A stretch of 64,000 nt of DNA from an uncultured Enterobacteriaceae bacterium (GTDB taxonomy: Bacteria; Pseudomonadota; Gammaproteobacteria; Enterobacterales; Enterobacteriaceae). The translations under genes were made by a program, and so were the position numbers. Position 1 is the first letter of the stretch. Each line of letters begins with the position of its first letter. The DNA is taken from positions 62,001 to 126,000 of the forward strand of contig CAKZHC010000010.1 in assembly GCA_936920625.1 (NCBI GenBank). The letters are read 5' to 3'. Positions 38,527 through 49,345 of the stretch are shown in pieces. The notes under the pieces are model-generated. The model was given only the letters and a program-made list of their open reading frames with translations. It was not told where the DNA came from and made no database searches.

Positions 38527-39771
38527 CAGAATTTCACTTTTTTATTGCCAGGAGTCACATGATCTTGCGTTTCCATTTCGGGCTGAACTGGAGGCGCTAC
38601 TTCAGTTAGCTTAGGTGTGTGTGCGGGTAGCCAGCCCGCGATCGCGGGAAAATGGCGTAAAAAGTGAAATGCCAGCACACTCTTGATCAGCTGCCAGCCG
38701 CTTCGTACCGGAAGCTGGTTTTCTTGTACCCGTTGGCAGTCGTGTTGCAGTAGCTGGTTGAGATTGCTACGCATCTCCTTGTTGAACACCTGATCATGAA
38801 TAAACAGATTGGCTTCCAGATTGAGTGATAAACTAAGAGGATCTAAGTTACTGGAGCCTACTGTAGATAGAAACTCATCCTGCAACGCAATCTTGGCATG
38901 TAGCGGGCCGCGGCAATACTCATACACCTCGACGCCTGAAGTAACCAAATAGTTATAAAGCAATTCAACACCCTCTTTAACTATGGCTATGTCTGGTCTG
39001 CCCTGAACGATCAACTGTACTTGCACGCCTCGTTCTGCTGCATCACGCATCTCTTTTAACAGTCTGTAACCCGGGAAAAAATAGGCATTAGCAATAATTA
39101 CCTGGTGTTTGGCCCGACGCAGCATATCGATATAACCGTGCGCGATGTCATCACGATGGTGTTGATTGTCCCGCCAGACTAAACGCATAGAGGCATCTCC
39201 CTGTCTGAAGTGACGTTTGAGATGGTAATTATCTCGTTGCCAGCGACGGCGGGAAATATCATGATGATTGTATGGTGGCATGAGTGTAGCGGGCGATGTC
39301 GATAACAATGGGGCCTTTGACCTCTACTGCATAATCCTGTTTAGCATCGGGTCCGTAGCTGGTGAGATGTTCAGCAGAAAAGTTGATTCCGCCCACAAAA
39401 GCGATGTCGTGATCGCACACTACAATTTTGCAATGCAGGCGGCGAAACAGATTAGTGCGCATCCCCATAAACCGTGGGCGGGGGTCGTAATAAAGAAAGC
39501 GAACACCCCGGGTGGTCATGGCATTCACAAATGATGCTGGCAGGTAAGGGGTACCATAGCCGTCTACCATAACAGAGACTCTCACACCGCGCCGCGCCGC
39601 GCTCAAAATTTCATGCTGAAGGGCCCGGCCTACATCATCATCAAATAAAATAAATGTCTCGATCAGAACCACATGTTGTGCGCGTTGCAACGCACCATAG
39701 ACACGAGGAAAAAACTGGTCACCATTTTCCAGTAGACGGACCTTATTACCACGTCGCCACGGCATGCTCAT
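38526..39771 (-). pseudogene. clsB: Cardiolipin synthase B split by a frameshift
   Basis: E. coli ClsB has 413 residues and two phospholipase-D motifs. Here the N-terminal half runs from the ATG at 39771 to a TGA at 39259 with the first HKD motif (LHCKIVVCDHDIAFVGG). The C-terminal half is in another frame, to 38526, with the second (LHAKIALQDEFLSTVGSSNLD) and the usual end METQDHV. The frames overlap at 39259-39308, in the linker between domains. A one-base indel near 39265-39285 explains it. Each half could in principle be made separately (in-frame TTG and ATG codons exist), but ClsB normally needs both. Confidence 0.85.
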
Positions 39772-40529
39772 AAAATGATCTCCACTGCCAACGGTGCATG
39801 ATCAGAGAGGTGTGACCACGGTCGGACAGACAGTATATGAGGGGCGTTAAAACGGGCGTGCCGGACGTAAATACGATCAAGACGCAGCAGTGGAAAACGG
39901 GCGGGGAAAGTACGTGCAGGAAGCCCCGCTTCATGGCTGAATACCTCATTAAGTCCGGCTTTCTGCGCCAGGGTTTTGTTGGCGCATACCCGCCAGTCAT
40001 TAAAATCACCCGCGACGACGACTGGTGCACCTTTAGGCAGGTTATTGATCATCTCACAGATTATTGCCAGTTGTGCCTGACGATGAGTTTCACGCAATCC
40101 AAGATGTACGCAGATGACATGCAGAATAACTGAGGCGTCAGACAGATTGACTCTGCAACAGAGGATGCCCCGTTTTTCAGCGCGCCCTTGTGAGATGTCG
40201 CGATTGAGCCAGCCGCAAACCGCAAAACGGGAAAGCACGGCGTTACCATGGTGACCTTCAGGATAAACCGCATTACGGCCATAGGCATAATCGTTCCACA
40301 TCGTATCGGCGAGAAATTCATAGTGAGCCTGGTCAGGCCAGCTTTCCGCATGTAAAGGATGAATAATGTGTTTGCCCAGAATTTCCTGAAGAAAAACAAT
40401 GTCGGCGCCGGTGGCGCGAACAGCATCACGTAGTTCTGGCAATATAAAGCGGCGATTAAAGCTAGTGAATCCTTTATGAATATTGATAGTCAAAACTTTA
40501 AATGAGAAGTGATTACCTTTTTGTGGCAT
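39768..40529 (-). CDS. ybhP: YbhP, endonuclease/exonuclease/phosphatase-fold protein
   Basis: 253 residues, the E. coli length. EEP superfamily motifs: LTINIHKG near residue 13, FLQEILG, VHLGLRETHRQAQ, VVAGDFNDWR (metal ligands) and the C-terminal SDHAPLAVEI. Genes of this type lie beside clsB and ybhN. Its stop overlaps the clsB start by 4 bases. Confidence 0.93.
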   Translation of the reverse strand: MPQKGNHFSFKVLTINIHKGFTSFNRRFILPELRDAVRATGADIVFLQEILGKHIIHPLHAESWPDQAHYEFLADTMWNDYAYGRNAVYPEGHHGNAVLSRFAVCGWLNRDISQGRAEKRGILCCRVNLSDASVILHVICVHLGLRETHRQAQLAIICEMINNLPKGAPVVVAGDFNDWRVCANKTLAQKAGLNEVFSHEAGLPARTFPARFPLLRLDRIYVRHARFNAPHILSVRPWSHLSDHAPLAVEIIL

Positions 40530-40712
40530 ACTTGACGCCAGCCCCTTTTTACATAAGCCAGGGGTAAAGTTTAGACTGTGTCATAAACCTGCGCTGAAAT
40601 AGTCAGCCATTTACAGTATTATCTGAAAATAACATTGAGTTTTAAGAAGTATGTTGCGGCCGCTGCCGTGATCCATTTGGGCGCTTACTGCTTGAGCTGC
40701 CGGGAGAAAATC

Positions 40713-41105
40713 ATGAAATGGGCAAACCGAATTCAAATCGTTACTGGTCAAACCTGTTTACACATTGCGCTTCATCTTGCAATGATTGGAACAGTGATCT
40801 GGGGCTGGAGACATCAGCAACTGATGCAGGTCAGTCTGGTCCTTCTGGCACTTTATGGTGCAATATTTGCTGTAATGTCTCTGAGTCAGCGACTGGCGGG
40901 TCTGCGCAGAGTCGGCGATTTTTTCGAGGAGCTGACAACTACTTACTATTTTGGTGCAGCGATGTTAACGCTGTATCTGCTTTCTCACTTTCTTCACAAC
41001 AATCTGTTGTTAGCCTGCATAGGTATTATAATACTGGTGGGGCCGGCACTTATTTCACTACTGGCTAAAGACCCTCCCCACCGCCATCAACGTCGCCATC
41101 GCTGA
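40713..41105 (+). CDS. ybhQ: Inner-membrane protein YbhQ
   Basis: 130 residues with about four membrane helices. The ATG at 40713 (MKWANRIQIVTGQTC) matches the E. coli start; the upstream frame from 40635 is non-homologous. FFEELTTTYYFGAAMLTLYLLSH and GPALISLLAKD are family-conserved. Function unknown. Confidence 0.92.
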   Translation: MKWANRIQIVTGQTCLHIALHLAMIGTVIWGWRHQQLMQVSLVLLALYGAIFAVMSLSQRLAGLRRVGDFFEELTTTYYFGAAMLTLYLLSHFLHNNLLLACIGIIILVGPALISLLAKDPPHRHQRRHR

Positions 41106-41339
41106 TAACATAATGATTTAATGGCAATATTTTTCCGGCGGATATCGGAGCAGGGCTATCGCCGAATGGAAGATAAATAGATCCCCGTCACACTACTATT
41201 TTGATACAATATACTCTGACATACACCGTACGTTGTGCGGCCATTTAATTTAAAAGTCAGGTGACTTTGGCATTTCACAATCTCCTTTGCAAATGCACTG
41301 CTTCTGACAGCATAGGATGATCTGGAGTAACGCAATTTT

Positions 41340-42674
41340 ATGTCTTTTGATTCTCTCGGATTACATGCCGATATCCTGCGGGCGGTTAAAGAACAGGGTT
41401 ACCTTGAGCCAACCCCTATCCAGCGTCAGGCTGTTCCTGTAATACTCTCAGGGCGTGATCTGATGGCCAGTGCCCAAACCGGCACGGGCAAAACTGCCGG
41501 ATTTACCCTGCCATTGTTACAGAAACTCAGCGGCAAAATGGTTACAGCTAAAGGCCGCCGCCCGTTACGGGCATTAATTTTGACACCAACCCGTGAACTG
41601 GCTGCCCAGGTTGGTGAAAATGTGGGTATCTACAGTCAATATCTGGGGTTACGTTCGCTGGTTGTGTTTGGTGGGGTCAGTATCAATCCACAGATGCTTA
41701 AATTGCGCGGTGGTGTTGATATGCTTATTGCCACACCTGGCCGTTTACTGGACCTTGAGCAGCAGAACGCGGTTGATTTATCAAAAGTCGAAGTGCTGGT
41801 GTTAGATGAAGCCGATCGCATGTTGGATATGGGTTTTATTCATGATATTCGTCGGGTGCTGGCAAAACTGCCCTCTAAAAGGCAAAATCTGCTCTTTTCT
41901 GCAACCTTTTCTGATGATATCAGGGCGCTGGCTGAAAAATTACTCCATAACCCGGAGTGGGTCGAAGTTGCGCCACGCAATACAGCATCGCAACAGGTGA
42001 CCCAGCATGTTCATCTGGTGGATAAAAAACGTAAACGCGAACTGCTCTCTTTGATGATTGGGCGGGGTAACTGGCGCCAGGTACTGGTTTTCACCCGAAC
42101 CAAACACGGCGCAAACCATCTGGCTGAACAGCTTAATAAAGATGGTATCAGCGCTGCTGCCATCCATGGTAACAAAAGCCAGGGCGCTCGTACCCGCGCG
42201 TTGGCAGATTTCAAGGCTAATACTATCCGTGTTCTGGTTGCCACTGACATCGCTGCCCGAGGTCTGGACATTCAGGAGCTGCCCCATGTAGTTAACTATG
42301 AATTGCCCAATGTGCCGGAAGATTATGTCCACCGCATTGGTCGTACCGGTCGTGCGGCCGCTTTCGGGGAGGCGATATCGTTGGTGTGCGTCGATGAACA
42401 TAAACTGTTACGCGATATTGAGCGGCTGCTAAGGCGTGACTTGCCTCGTATCGCGCTGGATGGATTTGACCCTGACCCCACTATCAAGGCCGAACCTATT
42501 CAGCGTGGCAAGCAGACCCCTGCAGGGCAAGGTCCTGCACCGGTGAGGGGGCGTACCTTCCAGCAAAAAAACCGCAGACACAACAATGCCAGAACATCTG
42601 AACAGGGTGCCCGAAGCAATGCAACCCGCCATCAGCATCACTCAACACGCCAGCAGCCAGCCAAAAAGCCGTAA
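41340..42674 (+). CDS. rhlE: DEAD-box ATP-dependent RNA helicase RhlE
   Basis: 444 residues. All helicase motifs are visible: Q motif PTPIQRQAVP, ASAQTGTGKT, PTRELA, VLDEADRMLDMGF, SATFSDD, ATDIAARGLD, HRIGRTGRA. A basic, low-complexity tail (about 375-444) probably binds RNA. Acts in ribosome maturation and RNA turnover. Same position downstream of ybhQ as in E. coli. Confidence 0.97.
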   Translation: MSFDSLGLHADILRAVKEQGYLEPTPIQRQAVPVILSGRDLMASAQTGTGKTAGFTLPLLQKLSGKMVTAKGRRPLRALILTPTRELAAQVGENVGIYSQYLGLRSLVVFGGVSINPQMLKLRGGVDMLIATPGRLLDLEQQNAVDLSKVEVLVLDEADRMLDMGFIHDIRRVLAKLPSKRQNLLFSATFSDDIRALAEKLLHNPEWVEVAPRNTASQQVTQHVHLVDKKRKRELLSLMIGRGNWRQVLVFTRTKHGANHLAEQLNKDGISAAAIHGNKSQGARTRALADFKANTIRVLVATDIAARGLDIQELPHVVNYELPNVPEDYVHRIGRTGRAAAFGEAISLVCVDEHKLLRDIERLLRRDLPRIALDGFDPDPTIKAEPIQRGKQTPAGQGPAPVRGRTFQQKNRRHNNARTSEQGARSNATRHQHHSTRQQPAKKP

Positions 42675-42921
42675 TTGTTTCCCGATCTGCTGCGGTGAAC
42701 TCGTACATGCCGGCTCTGTCGGCAGATGGGGATGTGTAAAATAACTGTGTTTAAAATGCATATATTAAGTTTTCTGGCCGTCACATTGAGTTGGGTGCGC
42801 CAGTAGATGGCGCAGTAGCTGGTATCTGAATTACTCCTGTCCCGATGAGCAGGTATTAGGAATATTGTCTCCATGGGAAGTGGAATACTCAGTGCTGTTC
42901 TCTGCTGAATCAACGTTATGG

Positions 42922-43878
42922 TTATATCTGATTTTCAGAGATAGGTTGTGCATCGTCATCAGCATTACTGATTTTTACTGGCATACCACTACGTGCACGC
43001 AGCGTGTCATTAAGCAGTGCCGAATTCACACTGGTATCAGTAATTACCTTGTTTACTTCGGCTGTGATGGAAAGGGGAATTTGCTCACCTGAATTAAACT
43101 CTGCCTCGGTCTGCGACAGGGGGTTATGAACCTCAATCCAGCGCGAACCGTCTGGCTCTATAGCGGCTTTGATGGGTTGATTTATAAATTGCACACGGGT
43201 ACCAATTGGCACATTATCAAACAGCCATTTGATGTCATCAGCTCTCAGCCGCACGCAGCCATGGCTGACACGTAAACCTACTCCGAAGTTAGCATTAGTG
43301 CCGTGAATAGCGTATAAACGGCCTACATAGAGTGCAAACAGCCCCATTGGATTATCTGGTCCTGCTGGTAACACTGCGGGCAGTATTTCGCCACGAGCGG
43401 CATACTCCTCGTGTATTTTACGGGTTGGCGTCCAGGTAGGATTAGCTCGTTTATTTTCAACTTTAGTTACCCAGTTGACTGGCGTATCTTTACCGGGTTC
43501 CCCAATTCCAATCGGCAGTACTACTACAGTATTTGTGCCTTTTGGATAGTAGTAAAGACGCATTTCAGCACTGTTGATCACCACTCCCTCCCGAGGTGCG
43601 TCAGGCAGCAGCAGCTGCTGGGGGATAATTAATGTCGATTCCTGTTTTGGTAACCAGACATCCACACCCGGGTTGGCTTCTAGCATATTGCTCAGTCCTA
43701 TCTGATACTGAGCGGCAAACGCTTCAAGTGGCAGTTTATTATTTTGCGGAAGGGTGATCTTCAGGTTTTCGCCAATAAGACGGCTGGTTGGGGATGGTAA
43801 AGTGTAGATCACGGCGTGAGTGATTTGGCTGGTGGCCATCAGGGCTAGGGCTGCAAGTGTACAGATACTTTTTTTCAT
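42922..43878 (-). CDS. ldtB: L,D-transpeptidase that attaches Braun lipoprotein
   Basis: 318 residues from the ATG at 43878. Signal peptide (MKKSICTLAALALMATSQITHA), LysM-like region (about 45-95), then a YkuD domain with catalytic HGT and SHGCVRL (Cys near residue 210). Closest to E. coli YbiS/LdtB, which links Lpp to meso-diaminopimelate in peptidoglycan. Other family members (LdtA/C) are similar, so the paralogue assignment is not certain. Confidence 0.85.
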   Translation of the reverse strand: MKKSICTLAALALMATSQITHAVIYTLPSPTSRLIGENLKITLPQNNKLPLEAFAAQYQIGLSNMLEANPGVDVWLPKQESTLIIPQQLLLPDAPREGVVINSAEMRLYYYPKGTNTVVVLPIGIGEPGKDTPVNWVTKVENKRANPTWTPTRKIHEEYAARGEILPAVLPAGPDNPMGLFALYVGRLYAIHGTNANFGVGLRVSHGCVRLRADDIKWLFDNVPIGTRVQFINQPIKAAIEPDGSRWIEVHNPLSQTEAEFNSGEQIPLSITAEVNKVITDTSVNSALLNDTLRARSGMPVKISNADDDAQPISENQI

Positions 43879-44062
43879 TTTTCTCTGGTTAAAAATTACA
43901 TAATGTAAAATCAATAGTATTCAGACCGTCTCAATCATCAGGTCGGAAATAGCAGGTGCGGATGATGCTGGCAACAGATTGTTATTATACCACAACCTCG
44001 CTCTATTCCTGCCGGGTCTGCTGACGATGGTGTTTAGTATATTTCCTTAATAATATCGCAGA

Positions 44063-45898
44063 TCAAGGCTGCCAAAGAGGATCCTGGCCATCAAGTTTAC
44101 GATCCAGGAAAAATGCCGCACTAATCAGGGACAGATGGCTGAGCGCCTGAGGGAAGTTGCCTAGCGCATAACCATAATTGTTGAACTCTTCCGCATATAA
44201 TCCCAGTGGATTAGCGTAATTCAACAGCTTATTAAACTCGTGATGCGCTTCAATGCTGCGTCCGGCACGGGCCAGACATTCAACATACCAGAATGAGCAG
44301 GCGACAAAGCAGCCTTCGGTGCCTTTAAGCGCATCCGCTGGGGTCTCTTTCACGTTATAACGTCGTACCATGCCGTCAACGAATAACTCTTTTTTAATGG
44401 CATCCAGTGTTGCCAGCCATTGAGGATCAGTAGCGCCGACAAATCGAACCAGCGGCATTAACAATATCGACGCATCAAGATACTGGCCGTGACGGGTTGC
44501 GGTAAAGTGCCCGAGATCGTCATTCCAGAAATTTTGCCAGATGTCGCTGCGAATGGCGTCGCGCACCTCTATCCAGTGCTCATAAGGCATGGAAAGGGAA
44601 CGTTTACTGCCGAGTCGAATTGCCCGGTCTAGTGCAACCCAGCACATCAGGCGCGAGTGCAGGAAATGTTCAGGACGCCCCCGCATCTCCCAGATACCGG
44701 CATCAGGCTGATTCCAGTTATTGCAGAGGTAGTTAATCATTTTGCAGACATTATTCCAGCCCCGGTGTGAGATTGCTTCCCCATATTTATTTGACAGATA
44801 GACAGCATCCATCAGCTCACCATAAATATCGAGTTGTGACTGATGCCACGCGTCGTTGCCGATACGCACGGGTTGTGAACCGGCATATCCCCTAAGGTGT
44901 GGCAGGGAACGTTCATGTAACTCGATACCGCTATCAAGCCGGTACATTACCTGGAGTTTATCAACCTCGTGGTGACTGTGTTCCACGCAGCGGCCCACCC
45001 AGTGAGTAAATTTTTTGGCTTCATCCACATAACCGAGGCGCATGAGTGCATACATGCTGAATGAAGCATCACGGATCCATGAGGCACGATAGTCCCAGTT
45101 GCGTTCTCCACCAAGCTCCTCGGGCATGCCGAATGTTGCCGCAGCAGCAATAGAACCATGTTGCCAGGAGGTCAGCAATTTTAGTGTTAATGCAGAACGA
45201 TTGACCATTTCACTCCAGCGTCCGCGATAATTACTTTGCCCGCTCCAAAGCTGCCAGCTTTGCATGGTTTCCTGGAAGCAGACCTCACCATTTTCTTTCA
45301 TCAGGGCAGGGTCTTCGTTTGTCAGGGCAGGATCATCGGCAGCCCCGAAGATAAAATCAGCAGACTCACCTGCCTTAAGCACGAAATAAGCGGTTGCTGC
45401 CTGACCCTGACGGCTGAGTTTAACCTGGCTTTTGAGCCGAAGTGTGGTTTGTCCACTGGCAGTGAAATCAGCCAGAAAACCATTCAGCGAGACTTTGGTA
45501 TTAGCGCGAGCGTAATCATGTACTGGTGCACAATGTAAAGCGATTGTCGACTGGCCTTTTACCATTTTAATCCGGCGCATAATGCGTGGTGAGCGATCCT
45601 GCTGCTGGCAAAGTGGCATATAGTCGGTAAGCTCCGCAACCCCTTCGGGGCTCAGCCAACGGGTTTGTAAAATAGGGGTTTCGGGCAGATAGAGCTGTTG
45701 TCGGCGGACATCCTGCCAAAGGGGGGCGAGGCTGAAGATACCTGCTTCGTCACGATCGAGAAGCGCGCTGAAAACCGATGGGCTGTCCAGTTCCGGCCAG
45801 CAGAAGTAATCGATGGTGCCATCGATGGCGACCAGTGCGCAGGTACGTAAATCACCAATTAAACCATGGTCTTCGATGCGGCGTTTAATTTCGCTCAT
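44063..45898 (-). CDS. Glycoside hydrolase family 15 protein (glucoamylase/trehalase-like)
   Basis: 611 residues. N-terminal beta-sandwich domain (about 1-220, beginning IEDHGLIGDLRTCALVAIDGTIDYFCWP; start IEDHGLIGDL) and a C-terminal alpha/alpha-barrel with WDYRASWIRDASFSMYALMRLG near residue 268. No signal peptide, so cytosolic. Family members hydrolyse terminal alpha-glucosidic bonds, some trehalose; the substrate cannot be told here. It stands alone between ldtB and yohD. Confidence 0.85.
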   Translation of the reverse strand: MSEIKRRIEDHGLIGDLRTCALVAIDGTIDYFCWPELDSPSVFSALLDRDEAGIFSLAPLWQDVRRQQLYLPETPILQTRWLSPEGVAELTDYMPLCQQQDRSPRIMRRIKMVKGQSTIALHCAPVHDYARANTKVSLNGFLADFTASGQTTLRLKSQVKLSRQGQAATAYFVLKAGESADFIFGAADDPALTNEDPALMKENGEVCFQETMQSWQLWSGQSNYRGRWSEMVNRSALTLKLLTSWQHGSIAAAATFGMPEELGGERNWDYRASWIRDASFSMYALMRLGYVDEAKKFTHWVGRCVEHSHHEVDKLQVMYRLDSGIELHERSLPHLRGYAGSQPVRIGNDAWHQSQLDIYGELMDAVYLSNKYGEAISHRGWNNVCKMINYLCNNWNQPDAGIWEMRGRPEHFLHSRLMCWVALDRAIRLGSKRSLSMPYEHWIEVRDAIRSDIWQNFWNDDLGHFTATRHGQYLDASILLMPLVRFVGATDPQWLATLDAIKKELFVDGMVRRYNVKETPADALKGTEGCFVACSFWYVECLARAGRSIEAHHEFNKLLNYANPLGLYAEEFNNYGYALGNFPQALSHLSLISAAFFLDRKLDGQDPLWQP

Positions 45899-45979
45899 TC
45901 CTGCTCCTAATCAGTCGCGCGTATATAACAGTTTAGTTAACTTTAGCGCGGTGTGTTGGCAGGGTGAGAGTTTGAATGA

Positions 45980-46543
45980 TTATTGCCTGTGTCGTTCGTG
46001 CCATAAGCGTATCCCCAGCGCTATCAGCAACGTCAGAATAATCCCGAAGAGCAGTTTAAAATGGTGACTGATTCTGTGTAGCCAGGGGAAAATCACTTCT
46101 CCACAGAGATAACCCAGTGAAACGAAAATAAGCGCCCAGCATGTGGCGCCGATAAGATTAAGTAGCACAAAACGTTGAGGCGCCAGTCGGCTGGCACCGA
46201 TGATTATCGGCCCAATGATACGCATGCCATACATGAAACGTATACCAATCACAAACCAGCCCGGATGACTATGAATCAGCCACCGGGCCTTGTCGATTTG
46301 GGACTGATATTTGCTAAACCGGCTTAGAAAGCGTTCACCGAAGTGGCGTCCGACAAAAAAGAGGGCAGTATCTCCCAAAAAGCCGCCTGACATTGCCACT
46401 ATAACCACCCAGCCATAGTGGAGCAGACCCTGATGAGCAGCTATCCCACTTAATATAATAGCTGTCTCGCCCTCGGCCAGGCAGCCGATAAACAAAGCCA
46501 GATAGCCATACTGAATGATGAGCTGATTGACGTCTAAACCCAT
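45980..46543 (-). CDS. yohD: DedA-family inner-membrane protein YohD
   Basis: 187 residues with several membrane helices. DedA features are AEGETAIILSGI, GRHFGERFLSRFSKY and FVIGIRFMYGMRIIGPIIIGASRL. It resembles E. coli YohD (192 residues). DedA proteins act in lipid carrier or phospholipid translocation and membrane homeostasis. Confidence 0.88.
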   Translation of the reverse strand: MGLDVNQLIIQYGYLALFIGCLAEGETAIILSGIAAHQGLLHYGWVVIVAMSGGFLGDTALFFVGRHFGERFLSRFSKYQSQIDKARWLIHSHPGWFVIGIRFMYGMRIIGPIIIGASRLAPQRFVLLNLIGATCWALIFVSLGYLCGEVIFPWLHRISHHFKLLFGIILTLLIALGIRLWHERHRQ

Positions 46544-46974
46544 TCTGTTTCCCCGGTTTTATTAATATCTCTGGCCTGATCAACAGAGTATGCATGCTAC
46601 GCACTAACTCGCTGATGGACGTAATGTATGATTGTCTGTCCGGAGGTTTTACCCGCTGTAGTGCTGGTATTTTTTCACATAGCTGATTGTGTTTATCCCA
46701 GCCGGTTGCGCGTTCTGAAGCAGGGCCCCTCTGTCATAGTTATCGTGATGAACTGCTGGCCAGGCATTATTCGTTCATTTTGTGCGGTTGTACAGCTACC
46801 AGCAATTCATCGTGCGGGTTACCCATATTTCAACGTGTAATATGATATTAACATCATGAATTTGATGAATATTTATAAAGATATTCAAATACGCAAAAAT
46901 GCTGAGGGCTATTATACTTAAAAGATACCTACTGTATTCAAGCGGAACAGTATCATTGTTTAAGGAGAGATATT
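46544..46974. other. Gap between divergent yohD and yohC
   Basis: About 430 bases, AT-rich near 46840-46930, probably with both promoters. No gene, remnant or recognisable operator seen. A ribosome binding site AAGGAGAG precedes yohC. Confidence 0.5.
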
Positions 46975-47562
46975 ATGAACCATGTCTGGGGATTAATCGC
47001 GCATCCTGGACGTGAGATGCGCAATATCAGGCAAGAGAACGAATCAGTTTCACATCATTACACCCACCATGTACTGCTAATGGCAGCCATACCAGTTATC
47101 TGTGCTTTTATTGGTACCACTCAGATAGGGTGGAATCTCGGTGCGCAGTACAATGTTTTGTTAACTATCAGTCATGCGTTAATGCTGGCTGTCTTGTTTT
47201 ATGTGCTGATTCTTGTGGGAGTTGGTGTGATGGGAATGGTTATCCACTGGATGGCTCGTGACTATCCACATCAGCCAAGTCTGGCGCGTTGTACGGTTTT
47301 TTCAGGTTATATTGCTACCCCGTTATTTTTAAGCGGGCTGGTAGCACTCTATCCCTTGGTGTGGCTGTGTGTGCTGGTGGGCACGCTGGCGCTGATTTAC
47401 ACAGGTTATTTGTTGTTTATTGGTATCCCGCTATTTCTTAATATTGATCGTGATGAGAGTATACGTTTTACTGGTACAACGCTAGCAATTGGGGTGCTGG
47501 TATTGGAAGTTCTGCTGGCGCTGACCGTAGTAATTTGGAGGTACGGGTATTTGCTAATTTAG
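46975..47562 (+). CDS. yohC: Inner-membrane Yip1-family protein YohC
   Basis: 195 residues, the same length as E. coli YohC, with five or so membrane helices. The N-terminal segment MNHVWGLIAHPGREMRNI and SHHYTHHVLLMAAIPVICAF are nearly identical to E. coli. Function not established. In E. coli it lies near pbpG and dld; pbpG is absent here. Confidence 0.93.
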   Translation: MNHVWGLIAHPGREMRNIRQENESVSHHYTHHVLLMAAIPVICAFIGTTQIGWNLGAQYNVLLTISHALMLAVLFYVLILVGVGVMGMVIHWMARDYPHQPSLARCTVFSGYIATPLFLSGLVALYPLVWLCVLVGTLALIYTGYLLFIGIPLFLNIDRDESIRFTGTTLAIGVLVLEVLLALTVVIWRYGYLLI

Positions 47563-47629
47563 TTGTATTACCGCTAAATCGGGACAAATCCCGGCAGGTT
47601 TTGGCGCCAGTTGGGATTATCACATAACC

Positions 47630-49345
47630 TCATTCTTTAATTTCCCAGTGGCGAAACTTACTGGTTTTGCCAATTCCTGGATTAAAGCTGTTAGTTGGAT
47701 CCAATTGCCGCCAGAATGTTATTTGCTGTGGCTGCGCCTGATAAAGATGCCCCACATTATGTTCTGCCGGGTATTCGGCGCCACGTTTTTTTAGCAGGTT
47801 TAACATCTTCTTTTTTAATTCCTGAATGTTGTGCCCTTTACGCACAATATAGTCATGATGAAATACGTGACAGAAAAAGTGGCCATAGTAGAGGCGATGC
47901 ACCAGCGCTTCATCAAACTCTGGAGGTAATTTTTCAAACCAGTCGTTGTCATTGCGGCGCAGGGCAATATCTAGCGACAAAATATCTGAGACGGCATTAT
48001 GATGAACAGCACGATAGCGTACTGCTGCTCCGGCAGCAGCAAAACGGTGCAGGAAAGCCTTATTACCTTCCTCAGTGGTGCAAACAAAGTAGTCACCATC
48101 GCCACTGGTAAAGAATTTTGCCAGGAAATCACGGGCTTCATCTACGCCCGGGCCAGCCATTTTCAGCATCAAATGGTGTTCGAAGCGTTTACGATAGCGC
48201 CTGATGCGTGCTGGCAGATGTGAAGGAAAGCACTGGCTGATGCGTTGCAGTAGCCTGTCAAAAAACCAGTGCTTCAAAAAGAGCAGGCGATTCAGAAAAG
48301 CATCCACGCGTCCCTTCAATGTATAAAAGCGCGGCATGTAATTGGTGCCAAGTTTATCAATAATAAGGAAGGTGTCTTTGCCGTAATGTTCAGCAATATC
48401 GAACATATCACGATGCAGGTATTCACCAGCCACTGGCAGCGTACTGAAGTTCGTCAGAATGTGGCGCCGCAGACGGGTCAGCATATCGGGATTGTTAGTG
48501 CCAATATAAAAAACCTGTTGATTGGGCTCGAGAGCAAAAGTATCAAGACGTACTGCGAATACGGCTAGCCTGCCCGCACAACCCGAGGCTTCATACAGGC
48601 GGCGGATATCGGCGTTGAAGCGGGATGGTGTATAAGAATTAACCTCACGCACCCGTTGCTGATATTCATGATCAGAGCACTGGCGATTATCATAGCGTAC
48701 ATCTTCAGAGTGCCAGCTACCTTTATCCAGCTGGCTAAGTATTTCCTCAGGCGTTGTTCCCAGATCAATCCCTAAATGATTAATTAAAGTCAATTTTCCA
48801 TGATCATCAAGCTTGGCGAAGAGCGCCATCTCAGTCCAGGCCGGACCGCGTTTTATCAGAGAACCTCCGGAGTTGTTACAAATTCCACCGATGATCGAGG
48901 CACCGATACAGGAGGAACCAATGACAGAGTGAGGTTCGCGCCCCAACGGCTTAAGCAGCTTTTCCAGCTGATGAAGTGTGCTGCCAGGAAAAGCTATTAT
49001 CTGTTTTCCACCATCGATAAGCTGAATGCCGTCTATACGCAGGGTGTTAATAATTACTACTGGCCTGTCATAATCGTTACCATCCGGTGTTGAACCTCCG
49101 GTCAGACCGGTATTTGCGGCCTGCATGAGTATGATTACGTCAGCGGCAACACAGGCCTCAAGTACACGCCACTGCTGCAAGAGTGTAGCGGGGAAAACTA
49201 CCGCCAAAGCATTGCCCTGCCCGGAGCGGAAACCGGTCCGATAGCGCTCAGTTTTGCGTGGTTCAGTGATTAAATTACTACGACCGACAATATGTGCGAG
49301 CTTTTTTTTCAATCCCTGAATCGAGGTAATTGGGGATGCGTGCAT
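47630..49345 (-). CDS. dld: Quinone-dependent D-lactate dehydrogenase
   Basis: 571 residues, equal to E. coli Dld. A peripheral membrane flavoprotein oxidising D-lactate to pyruvate and feeding electrons to quinone. FAD-binding domain near the N-terminus (NTGLTGGSTPDG, IGSSCIGASIIGGICNNSGG), then the Dld-specific membrane-binding region rich in Arg/Lys (about 350-410) and C-terminal cap ending FNPGIGKTSK. Confidence 0.96.
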   Translation of the reverse strand: MHASPITSIQGLKKKLAHIVGRSNLITEPRKTERYRTGFRSGQGNALAVVFPATLLQQWRVLEACVAADVIILMQAANTGLTGGSTPDGNDYDRPVVIINTLRIDGIQLIDGGKQIIAFPGSTLHQLEKLLKPLGREPHSVIGSSCIGASIIGGICNNSGGSLIKRGPAWTEMALFAKLDDHGKLTLINHLGIDLGTTPEEILSQLDKGSWHSEDVRYDNRQCSDHEYQQRVREVNSYTPSRFNADIRRLYEASGCAGRLAVFAVRLDTFALEPNQQVFYIGTNNPDMLTRLRRHILTNFSTLPVAGEYLHRDMFDIAEHYGKDTFLIIDKLGTNYMPRFYTLKGRVDAFLNRLLFLKHWFFDRLLQRISQCFPSHLPARIRRYRKRFEHHLMLKMAGPGVDEARDFLAKFFTSGDGDYFVCTTEEGNKAFLHRFAAAGAAVRYRAVHHNAVSDILSLDIALRRNDNDWFEKLPPEFDEALVHRLYYGHFFCHVFHHDYIVRKGHNIQELKKKMLNLLKKRGAEYPAEHNVGHLYQAQPQQITFWRQLDPTNSFNPGIGKTSKFRHWEIKE

